Source: JAIBJN01 sp963775625
GTDB taxonomy: Bacteria > Actinomycetota > Thermoleophilia > Gaiellales > Gaiellaceae
Assembly (NCBI GenBank): GCA_963775625.1
Contig: CAVZJM010000006.1
Coordinates: 200,136 to 264,135, forward strand
Direction: 5' to 3'
DNA: 64,000 nt
Each line of letters begins with the position of its first letter. The first letter of the stretch is position 1. The notes beneath the pieces were generated by a model. The model was not told the DNA's origin and did no database searches. It saw only the letters and a list, made by a program, of their open reading frames with translations. The translations under genes and the position numbers were made by a program. This document shows positions 8,495 to 17,300 of the stretch, piece after piece.

Positions 8495-9717
8495 CGGAGC
8501 CGCCCCAGCGCGTCGAGCTCGCGCAGCCCGGGGGCCCGCTCGATCAGGCGGCCGATCGACGTGCGCTCGCCGAGGAGGTTGAGGCCCGCGAGCGCCCCGA
8601 TCGCGGCCCATCGTGTCAATCCGTGGAAGCTGCCCACGGACTTCAACCCTAGCATGGCGCCGAACGCATTCGATCCCGCATCCCCCAGCATGGCCCTCTC
8701 GCGCAGATCGTAGGGAAGAAGGAGGACGGCCCTTCCGATCGGCGCGCCGAGCGGCACGGCGGCGAGGAGGTAGAGCTTGAGGCACCGTCCCGGCCGCGTG
8801 TCCAGCTGGTTGAGGAGGTTCGCGGAGAGGGCGAACAGCAGGGCGCCGCTCACGCTGCGGGTCCGCCAGAGCCCCACGAGAGGGATGCCGACGGCCTTCA
8901 GGACGCCCGTCGTGCCGCCCGCGCGGAGGTGCTCGCGGAATCCACGCTCCTTCCCGCCGAAGGCATCGTCGAGGAAGCCGAGGAGGGTGACGAGGCCGAT
9001 CCCGGGATCACCCTGGCTGAAGGTCGTCCAGCCGATCAGCGGTAGGCGGAAGCCGCGGTAGTTCACGGCGAGCGGACCTGCGGCGAGAACCGCGTCGAGC
9101 AGCTGGCGGCCTCGATGGAGAAACCCGGCGGGGTCGCGCTCCGTGGCGCGGTGGTCGAGATCGAGCTCGACCTCCTCGAGCGTGAGGCCCGCCCGGAGCG
9201 CGTCGATCGTCATCCGCACCTCGCACCCGAAGCCGGAGGCGAGCGGGAAGCAGGCCTCGCGGGCGCGCGGGCTCACGAGCCGCTGGCCGGAGAGCGGCTC
9301 GCGCGGCGACACGCCGGTTCGGAACCGCACAAGCCCCCGCCCGACGCGCTTGGCGATCCCGAAGCCTCCTCCCACGCGCCTGCCGAAGGCGGCCACCGCC
9401 AGGTCCGCCCCGCTCGCCGTCAGCGGGACGAGCGAGCCGCGGAGATCGGCGTCGACGAGGAGCAGCGGGCCCGGCGGCGCAGCCCGCTCGCCGGCCGAGA
9501 GCGACTCGCCCTTTCCGAGCCGCTCGACGCGGAGCACCGTCGCGCCTGCGGCCTCGGCGAGCTCCGCCGTGCGATCCCGAGAGCGCCCGTCGACGACGAT
9601 CACGTCGGCCTCCGGGAAGTCGTGCCGGAGAGCGGCGACCGTATCGGCGATTCGCTCCTCCTCGTTCCGCGTCGGTACGAGGATCGTGAGGCCTACCGGC
9701 CCCGTCGCGCTACTCAC
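8491..9717 (-). CDS. GT2 glycosyltransferase fused to a MraY/WecA-like (GT4) membrane domain
   Basis: 408 aa with two parts. Residues about 8-200 are a GT-A/GT2 transferase: VPTRNEEERI, VVDGRSRDRT and LLVDADLRG (Asp metal motif). Residues about 215-400 are hydrophobic and carry polyprenyl-phosphate sugar-phosphate transferase signatures: FLDDAFGGKERG, NLLNQLD and MLGDAGSNAFGAMLG. It therefore probably builds or transfers a lipid-linked sugar at the membrane. The GTG at 9717 overlaps the SteB-like stop, and its own stop overlaps the pyrG ATG. The fusion and position are unusual; the substrate is unknown. Confidence 0.75.
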   Translation of the reverse strand: MSSATGPVGLTILVPTRNEEERIADTVAALRHDFPEADVIVVDGRSRDRTAELAEAAGATVLRVERLGKGESLSAGERAAPPGPLLLVDADLRGSLVPLTASGADLAVAAFGRRVGGGFGIAKRVGRGLVRFRTGVSPREPLSGQRLVSPRAREACFPLASGFGCEVRMTIDALRAGLTLEEVELDLDHRATERDPAGFLHRGRQLLDAVLAAGPLAVNYRGFRLPLIGWTTFSQGDPGIGLVTLLGFLDDAFGGKERGFREHLRAGGTTGVLKAVGIPLVGLWRTRSVSGALLFALSANLLNQLDTRPGRCLKLYLLAAVPLGAPIGRAVLLLPYDLRERAMLGDAGSNAFGAMLGLKSVGSFHGLTRWAAIGALAGLNLLGERTSIGRLIERAPGLRELDALGRLR

Positions 9718-10639
9718 CCTCGGCCGGAAGCGGCTCGATCGGCGGGACGGAGCCGTCGGTCGCGGTGTCCCGCAGCCCGTACTGGCCGGGCTCGCCGCCC
9801 GCGAGCAGGAGAGCGAGGGCGAGCCGGCCCTCCAGCATGTCGATGTTGTCGACGCTGGAGAGCCCGCGGTCGCGATAGAAGTCGATCGCGCCCTCCTCGT
9901 CGCCGGAGCCGGCGACGCCCACGACGGGCACGCTGGTTCCGTCGAGGCCGCTGACCAGGCCGTCCATGAGGGTGACGGTCGCCTCTGCCTCCGCGCCCGC
10001 CTGCTCGTCGCCCTCCTCCGGCGGCGTCCAGTTGAGGACGACGACCACCGAGTCCATCGGATTCGAGATCGTCCCGGAGCGCTCCTCCACGAGCCTGGTC
10101 GCCAGGGCGTTCCAGAGCGGAGTCTCCTCGGCCTCGACGAGCTCGCGCCCGAGCTCGCGGCCGAGGTCCGAGAAGTCGCCGTCCTCGGTGACGTAGGCGG
10201 CGAGAAGCTCGTCGTCCTCGAGCAGCGCCCCAAGATCGGGGCCGTCCACTGGAACCTCCAGCGCGACGACGCTGGCGGGTGCGCCCCCATCGGCGTCCGC
10301 GAGCGCGCCCTCCACCTCCGCGCGCACGCTTCCCTCGACGGGCCCGAGGAAGACCACCGCGACCTCCTGCCCTTCGAGCCGGCCGTCCATGAGCGTCGGG
10401 TACGCGCGCGAGAAGAGCTCGTCGGCTCCTTCGCCCTGAGCTGTCGCAGCCTCGGCGTCGGCCCGGGCCGCGTCGAGGTCCTGCTGCAGTTGCTCGTTGT
10501 CGTCGCGGAGGTTCTGCAGCTCGGCCTCCTCGCCGACATCGGTCACCTTCCCGGCCACGGCGACGCCGAGAAGGATTCCGAGGGCGAGCGCGACGAACAC
10601 AGCCGCCAGCGAGGCCACGTGGTAGCGGAGGCCGAACAT
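9710..10639 (-). CDS. SteB/MctB family protein (DUF3186, 'copper transporter')
   Basis: 309 aa. A transmembrane helix at residues 6-28 is followed by a coiled-coil stretch (about 32-60), then an extracytoplasmic alpha/beta domain rich in Glu/Asp. The family includes mycobacterial MctB (copper homeostasis) and corynebacterial SteB (cell separation). Here it sits beside steA as in those genomes, supporting the cell-envelope role. The ATG at 10639 gives the N-terminus MFGLRYH directly before the helix. The last 8 bases overlap the glycosyltransferase start. Confidence 0.85.
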   Translation of the reverse strand: MFGLRYHVASLAAVFVALALGILLGVAVAGKVTDVGEEAELQNLRDDNEQLQQDLDAARADAEAATAQGEGADELFSRAYPTLMDGRLEGQEVAVVFLGPVEGSVRAEVEGALADADGGAPASVVALEVPVDGPDLGALLEDDELLAAYVTEDGDFSDLGRELGRELVEAEETPLWNALATRLVEERSGTISNPMDSVVVVLNWTPPEEGDEQAGAEAEATVTLMDGLVSGLDGTSVPVVGVAGSGDEEGAIDFYRDRGLSSVDNIDMLEGRLALALLLAGGEPGQYGLRDTATDGSVPPIEPLPAEGE

Positions 10640-10667
10640 CGTCGGGAGCGTACCGACGTCCGTGTCT

Positions 10668-11111
10668 CTACAGCGCCGCGGTCGTCTGACAGAGGTCGCG
10701 CAGGCGGGTGAGCGCGGTCTCCGGGAGGTTGCGGGCGCCCTCCGAGACCAGGCGCAGCCACGCGCCGGAGACGAACGTGGTCGCACGCGTGCGCCCTGTG
10801 CCCGCGTTGTCGAGGGCGACCCCGGCCTCGATCCCCTGCTTCGGGTCCTGCCAGCGCAGCTCCCAGCCTTCCAGGACCTTCGTGATCACGATCAGCCCCT
10901 CGCCCTCCGGCCGGCGGAGGAATCCCGGGGTGGTGTTCCGGATCACCTGCCAGCGCGCGTTCTCGGCGAGCCCACGGCGGTCCGGCTTGACCCCGGTGTA
11001 GGCCGGCCACCAGTCGGGGAGGTGATACGGCTCGGCGACGAGCGCCCAGACCTCGCGTCGATCCGACTGGAGCTCGCCCGTCGCCTCGATCAGGCTCAGA
11101 GCCCGCTCCAG
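10668..11111 (-). CDS. SRPBCC (START-like) family protein; start uncertain, probably CTG
   Basis: The frame runs from just after the steA stop to TAG at 10668. It shows the polyketide-cyclase/SRPBCC pattern: REVWALVAEPYHLPDWW near the N-terminus, then alternating strands and a long C-terminal helix. No ATG, GTG or TTG occurs before the first beta-strand. In-frame CTG codons are at 11111, 11099 and 11093; 11111 is given as the outer limit. The first GTG/ATG would remove the conserved N-terminal helix. It lies between steA and the SteB gene, so a role in the same envelope/division process is possible. Confidence 0.65.
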   Translation of the reverse strand: MERALSLIEATGELQSDRREVWALVAEPYHLPDWWPAYTGVKPDRRGLAENARWQVIRNTTPGFLRRPEGEGLIVITKVLEGWELRWQDPKQGIEAGVALDNAGTGRTRATTFVSGAWLRLVSEGARNLPETALTRLRDLCQTTAAL

Positions 11112-11153
11112 GATGAGCTCAGGGGCCGACGAGGTGACATCTCGAAGCGGCTC

Positions 11154-12287
11154 TCATTCGATCCCGATGAGCGACCGCAGGCGCTCGACGAGCGTGGTGA
11201 GGAGGTCCCGCAGCTCCGGGGAGGCGATCAGGACGGCCGTGACCGCGGCCAGCGCGGCGAGGACGAAGGCGACCACCATGCCCACGCCGACGCGCGGGCG
11301 GAAGAGCCTCGACACGCCGCGGGCGTCCACGAGCTTCTCGCCGACCTTCAGGCGCGTGAGGAAGGTGGACGCCATCCCGGCGCGGTTGCGCTCCAGGAAC
11401 TCGATGAGGTTGAACCGCGTGCCCACGGCGACGATCAGCTCGGCGCCCTTCTCGTAGGCGAGGAGCATGGCGGCGTCCTCGGAAAGCCCGGGCGTCGGGA
11501 GAACGGTCGAGGAGAGGCCGAGCCGGTCGAGGCGGTCGCGCCCCGGCGCGCGGCCGTCCGCATAGGCATGGACGACGAGCTCCGCGCCGGAGAGCAGGGT
11601 CTTGTCGCTCACCGAGTCCATGTCGCCGACGATCACGTCGGGCTTGTATCCCGCCGCCGCGAGCGCGTCGGCTCCCCCGTCGACGCCGATGAGGACGGGC
11701 TTGAAGTCGCCGATGTACGGCGCGACGATCGAGAGGTCGCGCTTCGTCTCCGCGCTCCGCGCGACGACGAGCGCGTGTCGGTCGCGGAAGCGCGTCCGCA
11801 GCTGCGGCATCTGCACGCCCTCGGAAAGGATCGCGGTCTCCTCTCGCAGGTGCAGGAGCGTGTTCTCTGCGAACGCCTCGAGTGCCTCGCTGACGCGGCC
11901 GCGCTGGTCGGCGAGGTCGCGCGCGAGCTCGTCGACCGCGCGCTCGCGGCCGGCGGCGAGGCGCGAGCCGTTGCGAAAGACGCTGGAGCCGCGGACGACC
12001 AGCGGCTCCCCGTCTTTCACCGCGTCGAAGAGCTCGGCGCCGGGCGCGTCGATCAGGCAGACGCCGCCCTCGACGAGGGCGAGCGGGCCGGCGTTCGGAT
12101 AGTCGCCCGTCGAGGAGGAGGAGACGTTCACGACCACGCGCACGCCGCTCTCGAGCAGCTCCTCGGCCGAGATCAGGTCGAGGTTCGGGTGGTCGATGAT
12201 CGCGATGTCGTCGGGACCGAGGCGCTTGACGAGGCGCTTCGTCCGCTTGTCCAGCTTCGCGGTCCCGATGAACTCGACGTACGTCAA
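11154..12287 (-). CDS. steA: SteA-like cytokinesis protein
   Basis: 377 aa, the actinobacterial SteA family associated with SteB in corynebacterial daughter-cell separation. The central region resembles a thiamine-pyrophosphokinase fold (IGVDGGADALAAAGYKPD, VGDMDSVSDKTL). The C-terminus carries one or two hydrophobic helices (about 320-350). It starts at the ATG overlapping the recN stop by 4 bases. The order recN-steA-steB is conserved in mycobacteria and corynebacteria. Function is inferred from that context. Confidence 0.85.
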   Translation of the reverse strand: MTYVEFIGTAKLDKRTKRLVKRLGPDDIAIIDHPNLDLISAEELLESGVRVVVNVSSSSTGDYPNAGPLALVEGGVCLIDAPGAELFDAVKDGEPLVVRGSSVFRNGSRLAAGRERAVDELARDLADQRGRVSEALEAFAENTLLHLREETAILSEGVQMPQLRTRFRDRHALVVARSAETKRDLSIVAPYIGDFKPVLIGVDGGADALAAAGYKPDVIVGDMDSVSDKTLLSGAELVVHAYADGRAPGRDRLDRLGLSSTVLPTPGLSEDAAMLLAYEKGAELIVAVGTRFNLIEFLERNRAGMASTFLTRLKVGEKLVDARGVSRLFRPRVGVGMVVAFVLAALAAVTAVLIASPELRDLLTTLVERLRSLIGIE

Positions 12288-13933
12288 CTGCGGCGCACCG
12301 TGGAGAGGAACTCGGCACCGCCCAGCATACGTTCAAGCTCGTCCTTCCGCTCCGCGTCCGACAGCCGCTCGATCCGCGTATGCGTCGGGTCGCCCGGGAT
12401 CTTCTCGACCCGGAAGTGCGCGTCCGCGGCGCTGGCGATCTGCGGCAGGTGCGTGATCGTGAGGAGCTGCGCCCGGGCCGCGAGGCGGGCGAGCGCATCC
12501 GCGACCGCATGGGCCGTGTGGCCGCCGATGCCCGCGTCGATCTCGTCGAAGACGACGGTCGGCTCTCCTGCCGACGCATGGGCGACCGCGCGAAGGGCCA
12601 GCGCGATGCGGGAGAGCTCGCCGCCGGAGGCGGTCTCGGCGGCCGGCGCGAACGGAAGGCCGGCATTCGGGCGGACGAGGAACGAGACGCCGTCGCTCCC
12701 GGCCGGCCCCGGCTCACGCTCGGCAAGCTCGACCCGGAACTCGCCGTCGCCCATCCCGAGCCCGCGGAGCTCCTCGGCGACGGCCTCGGCGAACGGATCC
12801 GCCGCCTCGCGGCGCGCCGCCGAGAGCGCCGCGGCGATCGTCTCCGCGCGCTGCTCCGCCTCCGCGACCGCGCGCTCGGCCTCCGCCAGCGGATCGGCGC
12901 CCGCCTCGACCTGCGCCAGCTCGACCCGGGCCGCCGCCGCGCGGGCGAGCAGCTCGGTCGTGTCGGCCGCGCCGAAGCGGCGCCGCGCCTCCGAGATCCG
13001 CTCGAGCTCCGCCTCGACCGCGTCCAGGCGACCCGGCTCGGCCTCCAGGGAGGCGAGGAAGGCGTGGAGCGTCGAGGCGCCCTCCCGGACGCGCACCTCG
13101 GCGTCGCCGAGCTCGGCGGCCACCTCGCCCAGCTCGGGCGCGAGCGGGGCGACGGCCTCGAGCGCCCTCACGGCCTCGGCCACCCGCGCCGCTGCGCCGC
13201 GCTCGTCTCCGTGCTGGGGATCGAGGGCCTCGACGCCGGTCTCGGCGGCCTCGGCGAGCTCGGTCACGTGCCGGAGCCGGCCACGCTCGGCGAGCAGCCG
13301 CTCCTCGTCGCCGGCCTCCATGCCCTCGGTGCGGGCAACGAGCTCGCCCAGCTCCGCGAGCTGGTGGGAGCGCCCGGCCGCTGCGCCCGCGAGCTCTTCG
13401 CGGCGGCGTCGGGCGGTCATCAGCTCCCGCCACGAACGCCGCAGTTCGAGCCTGCGCCGAAGCTGCGCGTCCCCGACGAACGCGTCGAGGACGTCGAGCT
13501 GGTGCGAGGGTCGGGCCAGCCGGCGCTGCTCGAACTGGCCGGACATCGCGAGAAGCTGCTCGACGAGCGCGGCCAGATCCTCGCGCGGGACGGCGCGTCC
13601 CCAGGCGTACGCGCGCGTGCGGCCGTCGGCGAAGACCCGGCGCGCGGCCACGAGACCTTCCTCTCCAGCAGGGCGCAGCTCGGCGATCGTCTCGAGCCCC
13701 GGCTCGTCGAGGATCCCCTCGGGAAGGTCGAGCTCGGCTTCGACGTAGGCCTCCTCGGCCCCGGGGCCGAGGTACGCCGCGTCGCCGGGCGCGCCCAGCA
13801 GCAGCCCGACCGCCTGCGCCAGGATCGTCTTGCCGGCGCCCGTCTCCCCGGTCACGGCGTTCAGGCCCGGCGCGAACGCAAGGTCGGCCTCGCGGATGAG
13901 GACGAAGCTCTCGATGCGGAGACGACGGAGCAC
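12284..13933 (-). CDS. recN: DNA repair protein RecN
   Basis: SMC-like ATPase for double-strand-break repair. 549 aa: Walker A GETGAGKT near residue 30, a long coiled coil (about 150-350), the ABC signature ASGGELSRIALALRA, and Walker B VVFDEIDAGIGG. The GTG start at 13933 immediately precedes the family N-terminus LRRLRIESFVLI. It lies 168 bases after nadK with a hairpin between them, and overlaps steA by 4 bases. Confidence 0.97.
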   Translation of the reverse strand: MLRRLRIESFVLIREADLAFAPGLNAVTGETGAGKTILAQAVGLLLGAPGDAAYLGPGAEEAYVEAELDLPEGILDEPGLETIAELRPAGEEGLVAARRVFADGRTRAYAWGRAVPREDLAALVEQLLAMSGQFEQRRLARPSHQLDVLDAFVGDAQLRRRLELRRSWRELMTARRRREELAGAAAGRSHQLAELGELVARTEGMEAGDEERLLAERGRLRHVTELAEAAETGVEALDPQHGDERGAAARVAEAVRALEAVAPLAPELGEVAAELGDAEVRVREGASTLHAFLASLEAEPGRLDAVEAELERISEARRRFGAADTTELLARAAAARVELAQVEAGADPLAEAERAVAEAEQRAETIAAALSAARREAADPFAEAVAEELRGLGMGDGEFRVELAEREPGPAGSDGVSFLVRPNAGLPFAPAAETASGGELSRIALALRAVAHASAGEPTVVFDEIDAGIGGHTAHAVADALARLAARAQLLTITHLPQIASAADAHFRVEKIPGDPTHTRIERLSDAERKDELERMLGGAEFLSTVRRS

Positions 13934-14005
13934 GGCTAATGCCTCGTCCGGTTCCGTCGCCGGTCTTCTGACGCGCGAAAAGCAAGTCGGACTAGGACGC
14001 AGGGA

Positions 14006-14033
14006 GCCCGCGTACCGGCTGAGGTACGTGGGC
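14006..14033. other. Intergenic hairpin between nadK and recN
   Basis: The 11-base arms GCCCGCGTACC and GGTACGTGGGC enclose the loop GGCTGA. The stem is complete on the plus strand (one G-U) and has one A-C mismatch on the minus strand, the sense of the flanking genes. There is no T-tract. It could attenuate or process the nadK-recN message. Confidence 0.5.
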
Positions 14034-14101
14034 GACTGAGGACGACGGCCGGCGCCGCTTTGCAGCCGCTCAGAAGGCCGGAGGCGGAGCCGGGTGAGGC
14101 A

Positions 14102-14893
14102 CTAAGGGAACACTTCGTGGTAGCGCGTGAGGAACGTCACCTCGGGAAGGACGGCGAGGCGGCAACAGTCGGGCCCGACCGCCGCGGCGATCTGGCCGCC
14201 ACGCTCGAGCTCGCCCACGGCGTGGCCGTCCACCAGCACCGTGACCGGGAGCTCCTTCGAGCGGTTCGTGATCCGAAGGTCGAGGCCACGTGGGACGACG
14301 AGAGCCCGCGCGCGGAGCGAGTGCGGCGCCACGAAGGTCATCGCCATCGCCTCGAGGCCCCACATCAGCACCGGCCCGCCGTTCGAGAGGTTGTACGCGG
14401 TCGATCCCGACGGCGTGCAGCAGATCATCCCGTCGCAGGGCTGGTCGCCGAGGTTCTCGCCGGCCACCTCCCAGCCGAGGTCGACCATGCGCCCGGGGCG
14501 CGAGCTGGTGACGACGACGTCGTTCACCGCCGGGTGGGTCTCGCCGTTCAGGCGTGCCTCGAGCGTGCAGAGGTCGACGACGCGGAGGTCGCCGTCGAGC
14601 GCCCGGGCCAGCGCCGGTTCGAGCTCGCCCCCGTCCACGGTCGTGAGGAATCCGACGCGGCCGAAGTTGATCCCGAACACCGGCGTCCCGCTTCCCAGAG
14701 TCGCTCGCAGCGCGCGCAGCATGGTGCCGTCCCCGCCGAGCACCACCACGAGGTCCAGGCCGTCGTCCTCCGGCGCGGCGATCTCCGCCCCGGCCGCCGC
14801 CGCCTGCTCCTCGACCCGCTGCCGAGCCTCGGCGACCACGTCGGGGCGTCCGGGGGTGGCCATGACCGCGATCCTGCGAGCCGGCTCGGTCAC
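14102..14893 (-). CDS. nadK: NAD kinase
   Basis: Phosphorylates NAD to NADP. 263 aa from the GTG at 14893, which overlaps the tlyA stop by 4 bases; the longer upstream frame is Arg-rich and not homologous. Visible motifs: GGDGTML, NFGRVGFLT, NDVVV, the catalytic-loop CTPSGSTAYNLSNGGP, and PHSLRARALVVP. The tlyA-nadK-recN order is the standard actinobacterial arrangement. Confidence 0.96.
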   Translation of the reverse strand: MTEPARRIAVMATPGRPDVVAEARQRVEEQAAAAGAEIAAPEDDGLDLVVVLGGDGTMLRALRATLGSGTPVFGINFGRVGFLTTVDGGELEPALARALDGDLRVVDLCTLEARLNGETHPAVNDVVVTSSRPGRMVDLGWEVAGENLGDQPCDGMICCTPSGSTAYNLSNGGPVLMWGLEAMAMTFVAPHSLRARALVVPRGLDLRITNRSKELPVTVLVDGHAVGELERGGQIAAAVGPDCCRLAVLPEVTFLTRYHEVFP

Positions 14894-15624
14894 GCGTCTC
14901 CGGCCGCGGCGGCGAGGTGGACGAAGAACTCCTGATTCCCTTTCGGCCCGCGAAGCGGCGAGGGCGTGACTCCCAGGGCCCGGCCGCCCCACCGGGGAGC
15001 GCAGGCGAGGACGTCGTCGAGGACGCGCCGGTGCACCTCGGGATCGCGCACGACGCCCCCCTTGCCGACGTCGGCGGGGCCGGCCTCGAACTGGGGCTTG
15101 ACGAGGACGAGCGCGCGCCAGTCAGGCGCCGCACAGGCGAGCGCCGGGGGCAGGGCCTTGGCGAGGCCGATGAAGGAGACGTCGCAGACGACGAAGGTCG
15201 GCCGGAAGGGGAGCTCCTCACAGCGGAGATCGCGCACGTTCGTCCGCTCGAGGACGGTCACGCGGGGGTCCTCGCGGAGCCTCGGATGAAGCTGGCCGTA
15301 GCCGACGTCGAGCGCGATCACGCGGGCGGCGCCGGCCTGCAGCAGGCAGTCGGTGAAGCCGCCCGTCGAGGCGCCGACGTCGAGGCAGTCCTCGCCGGTG
15401 ACGTCGATCTCGAGCGCGTCGAGGGCCCCGGCGAGCTTCTCGCCGCCGCGCGAGACGAAGCGCGCGCCTTCCTCGACCTCGAGCTCGGCCGCATCGTCGA
15501 CCTGCTCGCCGGCCTTGGAGTGCCCCTTGACCCGGCCCGCGAGGACCAGCGCCTGCGCCTGCGAGCGGCTCTCGGCCAGCCCACGCTCGACGAGCAGCAC
15601 GTCCAGGCGTTTCCTAGAGCCCAT
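14890..15624 (-). CDS. tlyA: TlyA family rRNA (cytidine-2'-O)-methyltransferase
   Basis: Methylates 16S/23S rRNA cytidines; in mycobacteria it affects capreomycin sensitivity. 244 aa. It has an N-terminal S4 RNA-binding domain (KRLDVLLVERGLAESRSQAQ) and a Rossmann methyltransferase domain with SAM motif DVGASTGGFTDCLL. FtsJ-like catalytic residues appear in RGGEKLAGAL, VCDVSFIGL and VKPQFEAG. First gene before nadK. Confidence 0.93.
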   Translation of the reverse strand: MGSRKRLDVLLVERGLAESRSQAQALVLAGRVKGHSKAGEQVDDAAELEVEEGARFVSRGGEKLAGALDALEIDVTGEDCLDVGASTGGFTDCLLQAGAARVIALDVGYGQLHPRLREDPRVTVLERTNVRDLRCEELPFRPTFVVCDVSFIGLAKALPPALACAAPDWRALVLVKPQFEAGPADVGKGGVVRDPEVHRRVLDDVLACAPRWGGRALGVTPSPLRGPKGNQEFFVHLAAAAGDA

Positions 15625-15699
15625 TTCGGGATGATGCGCCGTGGGGGTTCCTAACGGTCATGAGCGGAGAGGGTACCCCGTCACTCAGCCGGCGAACTG

Positions 15700-16461
15700 T
15701 CACGAATGAGCGCCCGAGCGAGCGGAGACCAGCTTCGTCACGATCGTCCGCCAGGGCGCCTTCGCCAGGCCCCGCCTCAGCTCGCCCTCGCTCGCGTAGG
15801 TCTCGGCGAGCAGGCGGCCCTCGCAGACGAGGGCGACCTCGTCCGCGCGGAAGGGCCAGGGCGAGACCGCCACCTCGGAAGGATCGCCGTCCACCGGCGC
15901 CAGCGTGTGGCCGGCGGCCGTCCGCTCCTTCGCGACTCCGTGGAGGACGGCGAGCGAGAGGCCGTCCCAGGCGAAGATCAGCTCGCGGTTTCGCTCGACC
16001 GCTTCGGGGGTCGAGTGCGCCGCGTAGCGCGGGTCGCCGCGGAGCGACTCGAGGATGCGGGCCTGAAAGTTCCGCTCCCGCTCCAGGTACGCCGTGAGCG
16101 CCCGCTGCACGTCCTCGTCGCCTACCGGCGGGAAGCGCTCCACCAGCAGGGTGCCGTGCAGCGAAACGAGGAGCGCGGCGTAGCGCGACTGCGGCAGAAG
16201 GAGGGCTGCGGCTCCGGACCAGAGCTCCAGGCGCCGAAGCCGCGGCAGCGCCGAGAACGTGTACGGCAGCCCGGTCTCCGGGTCGCGCTCCGGGGAGCGC
16301 TCCCATCCGATCCAGGCGATGTCGTGCTGCTCGGCGCCGAGGCACACCTCCTCCCACGGCTCGAACGGCTCGGCCCAGGCACGGGCTATCTGGCCCGAGA
16401 CCCAGGCGTGCGCGGGCTGGCCTATGACGATCGTGCCTTCGGAGGACGCTCGGTGGAGCAT
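15700..16461 (-). CDS. DUF3891 family protein
   Basis: 253 aa, matching the DUF3891 pattern: an early GAEQHDIAWIGWE motif (His-Asp pair), then LLVSLHGTLL and a C-terminal domain. The His/Asp spacing recalls HD-type hydrolases, but no activity is established. The ATG overlaps the ispA-like stop by a single base (TGATG). It is the last gene of the accC operon. Confidence 0.75.
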   Translation of the reverse strand: MLHRASSEGTIVIGQPAHAWVSGQIARAWAEPFEPWEEVCLGAEQHDIAWIGWERSPERDPETGLPYTFSALPRLRRLELWSGAAALLLPQSRYAALLVSLHGTLLVERFPPVGDEDVQRALTAYLERERNFQARILESLRGDPRYAAHSTPEAVERNRELIFAWDGLSLAVLHGVAKERTAAGHTLAPVDGDPSEVAVSPWPFRADEVALVCEGRLLAETYASEGELRRGLAKAPWRTIVTKLVSARSGAHS

Positions 16462-17300
16462 CAGCCGGAGCGGTCGCGGATGGTGTCGACGAGCTCGGCC
16501 AGCACGGACGTGTCGGCAGGCAGGGTGTCCAGCCGCTCCTCGACGCGCGCCCGCGCCTCGTCCGCCAGCTCCCGCGCCCGCTCGACGCCGTGCAGGGAGA
16601 CGTAGGTGACCTTGCCCGCTGCCTCGTCCTTCCCCGGCGTCTTCCCGAGCTCCTCCGCGGTGCCCGTCGCGTCGAGGATGTCGTCGACGATCTGGAAGAG
16701 GACGCCGAGCTCGTCGCCGAACGCACGCCATGGCTCCCGCTCGGCCTCGGAGAGCTCGGCGACGGCGGTCGCGGTGGTCACGCCGGCGCGGAGCAGGCGG
16801 CCGGTCTTGAGCGCATGGAGCCGCCGGAGCCCGTCCGCGTCCAGACCTCCGTCGATGGTCACGTCCAGGTACTGGCCTCCGATCATGCCGAGCGTCGCTT
16901 CGGCGACCTCGCGCGCGACGTCGGGCGACGGATAGCGAAGCGCGAGGCGGAAGGCCTCGGCCAGCAGCGCGTCGCCCGCGAGGATGGCGACGTCCTCGCC
17001 GAAGCGGACGTGGGAGCTCGGCTGCCCGCGCCGGAGGTCGTCGTCGTCGAGGGCGGGCAGGTCGTCGTGCACCAGGCTGAAGGTGTGCACCAGCTCGAGT
17101 GAGCACCCCGCCGGCAGGAGCTCGACCGGCTCCCGTCCCAGGGCCTCGCCGGTGGCCAGGCACAGCACCGGCCGGATGCGCTTCCCGCCCCCGAGCAGGG
17201 AGTACCGAAGCGCCTCCTCCAGCCTCCCCAGCTCGTCCGCGAAGGGCAGCTCGGCGAGGAAGCCCTCGATCAGCTCGCGCAGGTCCTCAGGCCGATGCAT
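16461..17300 (-). CDS. ispA: Polyprenyl (farnesyl/geranylgeranyl) diphosphate synthase
   Basis: Head-to-tail prenyltransferase that extends allylic diphosphates with IPP. 279 aa, all-alpha. It has the first Asp-rich motif HDDLPALDDDDLRRG (bacterial type, with a two-residue insertion), GGKRIRP, and the second motif FQIVDDILDATG. Product chain length cannot be read safely; FPP is most common for this type. It overlaps the xseB-like gene by 14 bases, reproducing the frequent xseB-ispA pairing. Confidence 0.9.
   Translation of the reverse strand: MHRPEDLRELIEGFLAELPFADELGRLEEALRYSLLGGGKRIRPVLCLATGEALGREPVELLPAGCSLELVHTFSLVHDDLPALDDDDLRRGQPSSHVRFGEDVAILAGDALLAEAFRLALRYPSPDVAREVAEATLGMIGGQYLDVTIDGGLDADGLRRLHALKTGRLLRAGVTTATAVAELSEAEREPWRAFGDELGVLFQIVDDILDATGTAEELGKTPGKDEAAGKVTYVSLHGVERARELADEARARVEERLDTLPADTSVLAELVDTIRDRSG

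Noticed and set aside
10662..13748. Very long plus-strand open frame (over 1000 codons) across the steA/recN region, and similar long frames such as 476-2269 and 6818-8713.
   Set aside because: Each lies antisense to a clearly homologous minus-strand gene. In this GC-rich DNA the opposite strand rarely contains stops; the translations are Arg/Asp-rich with no domain.
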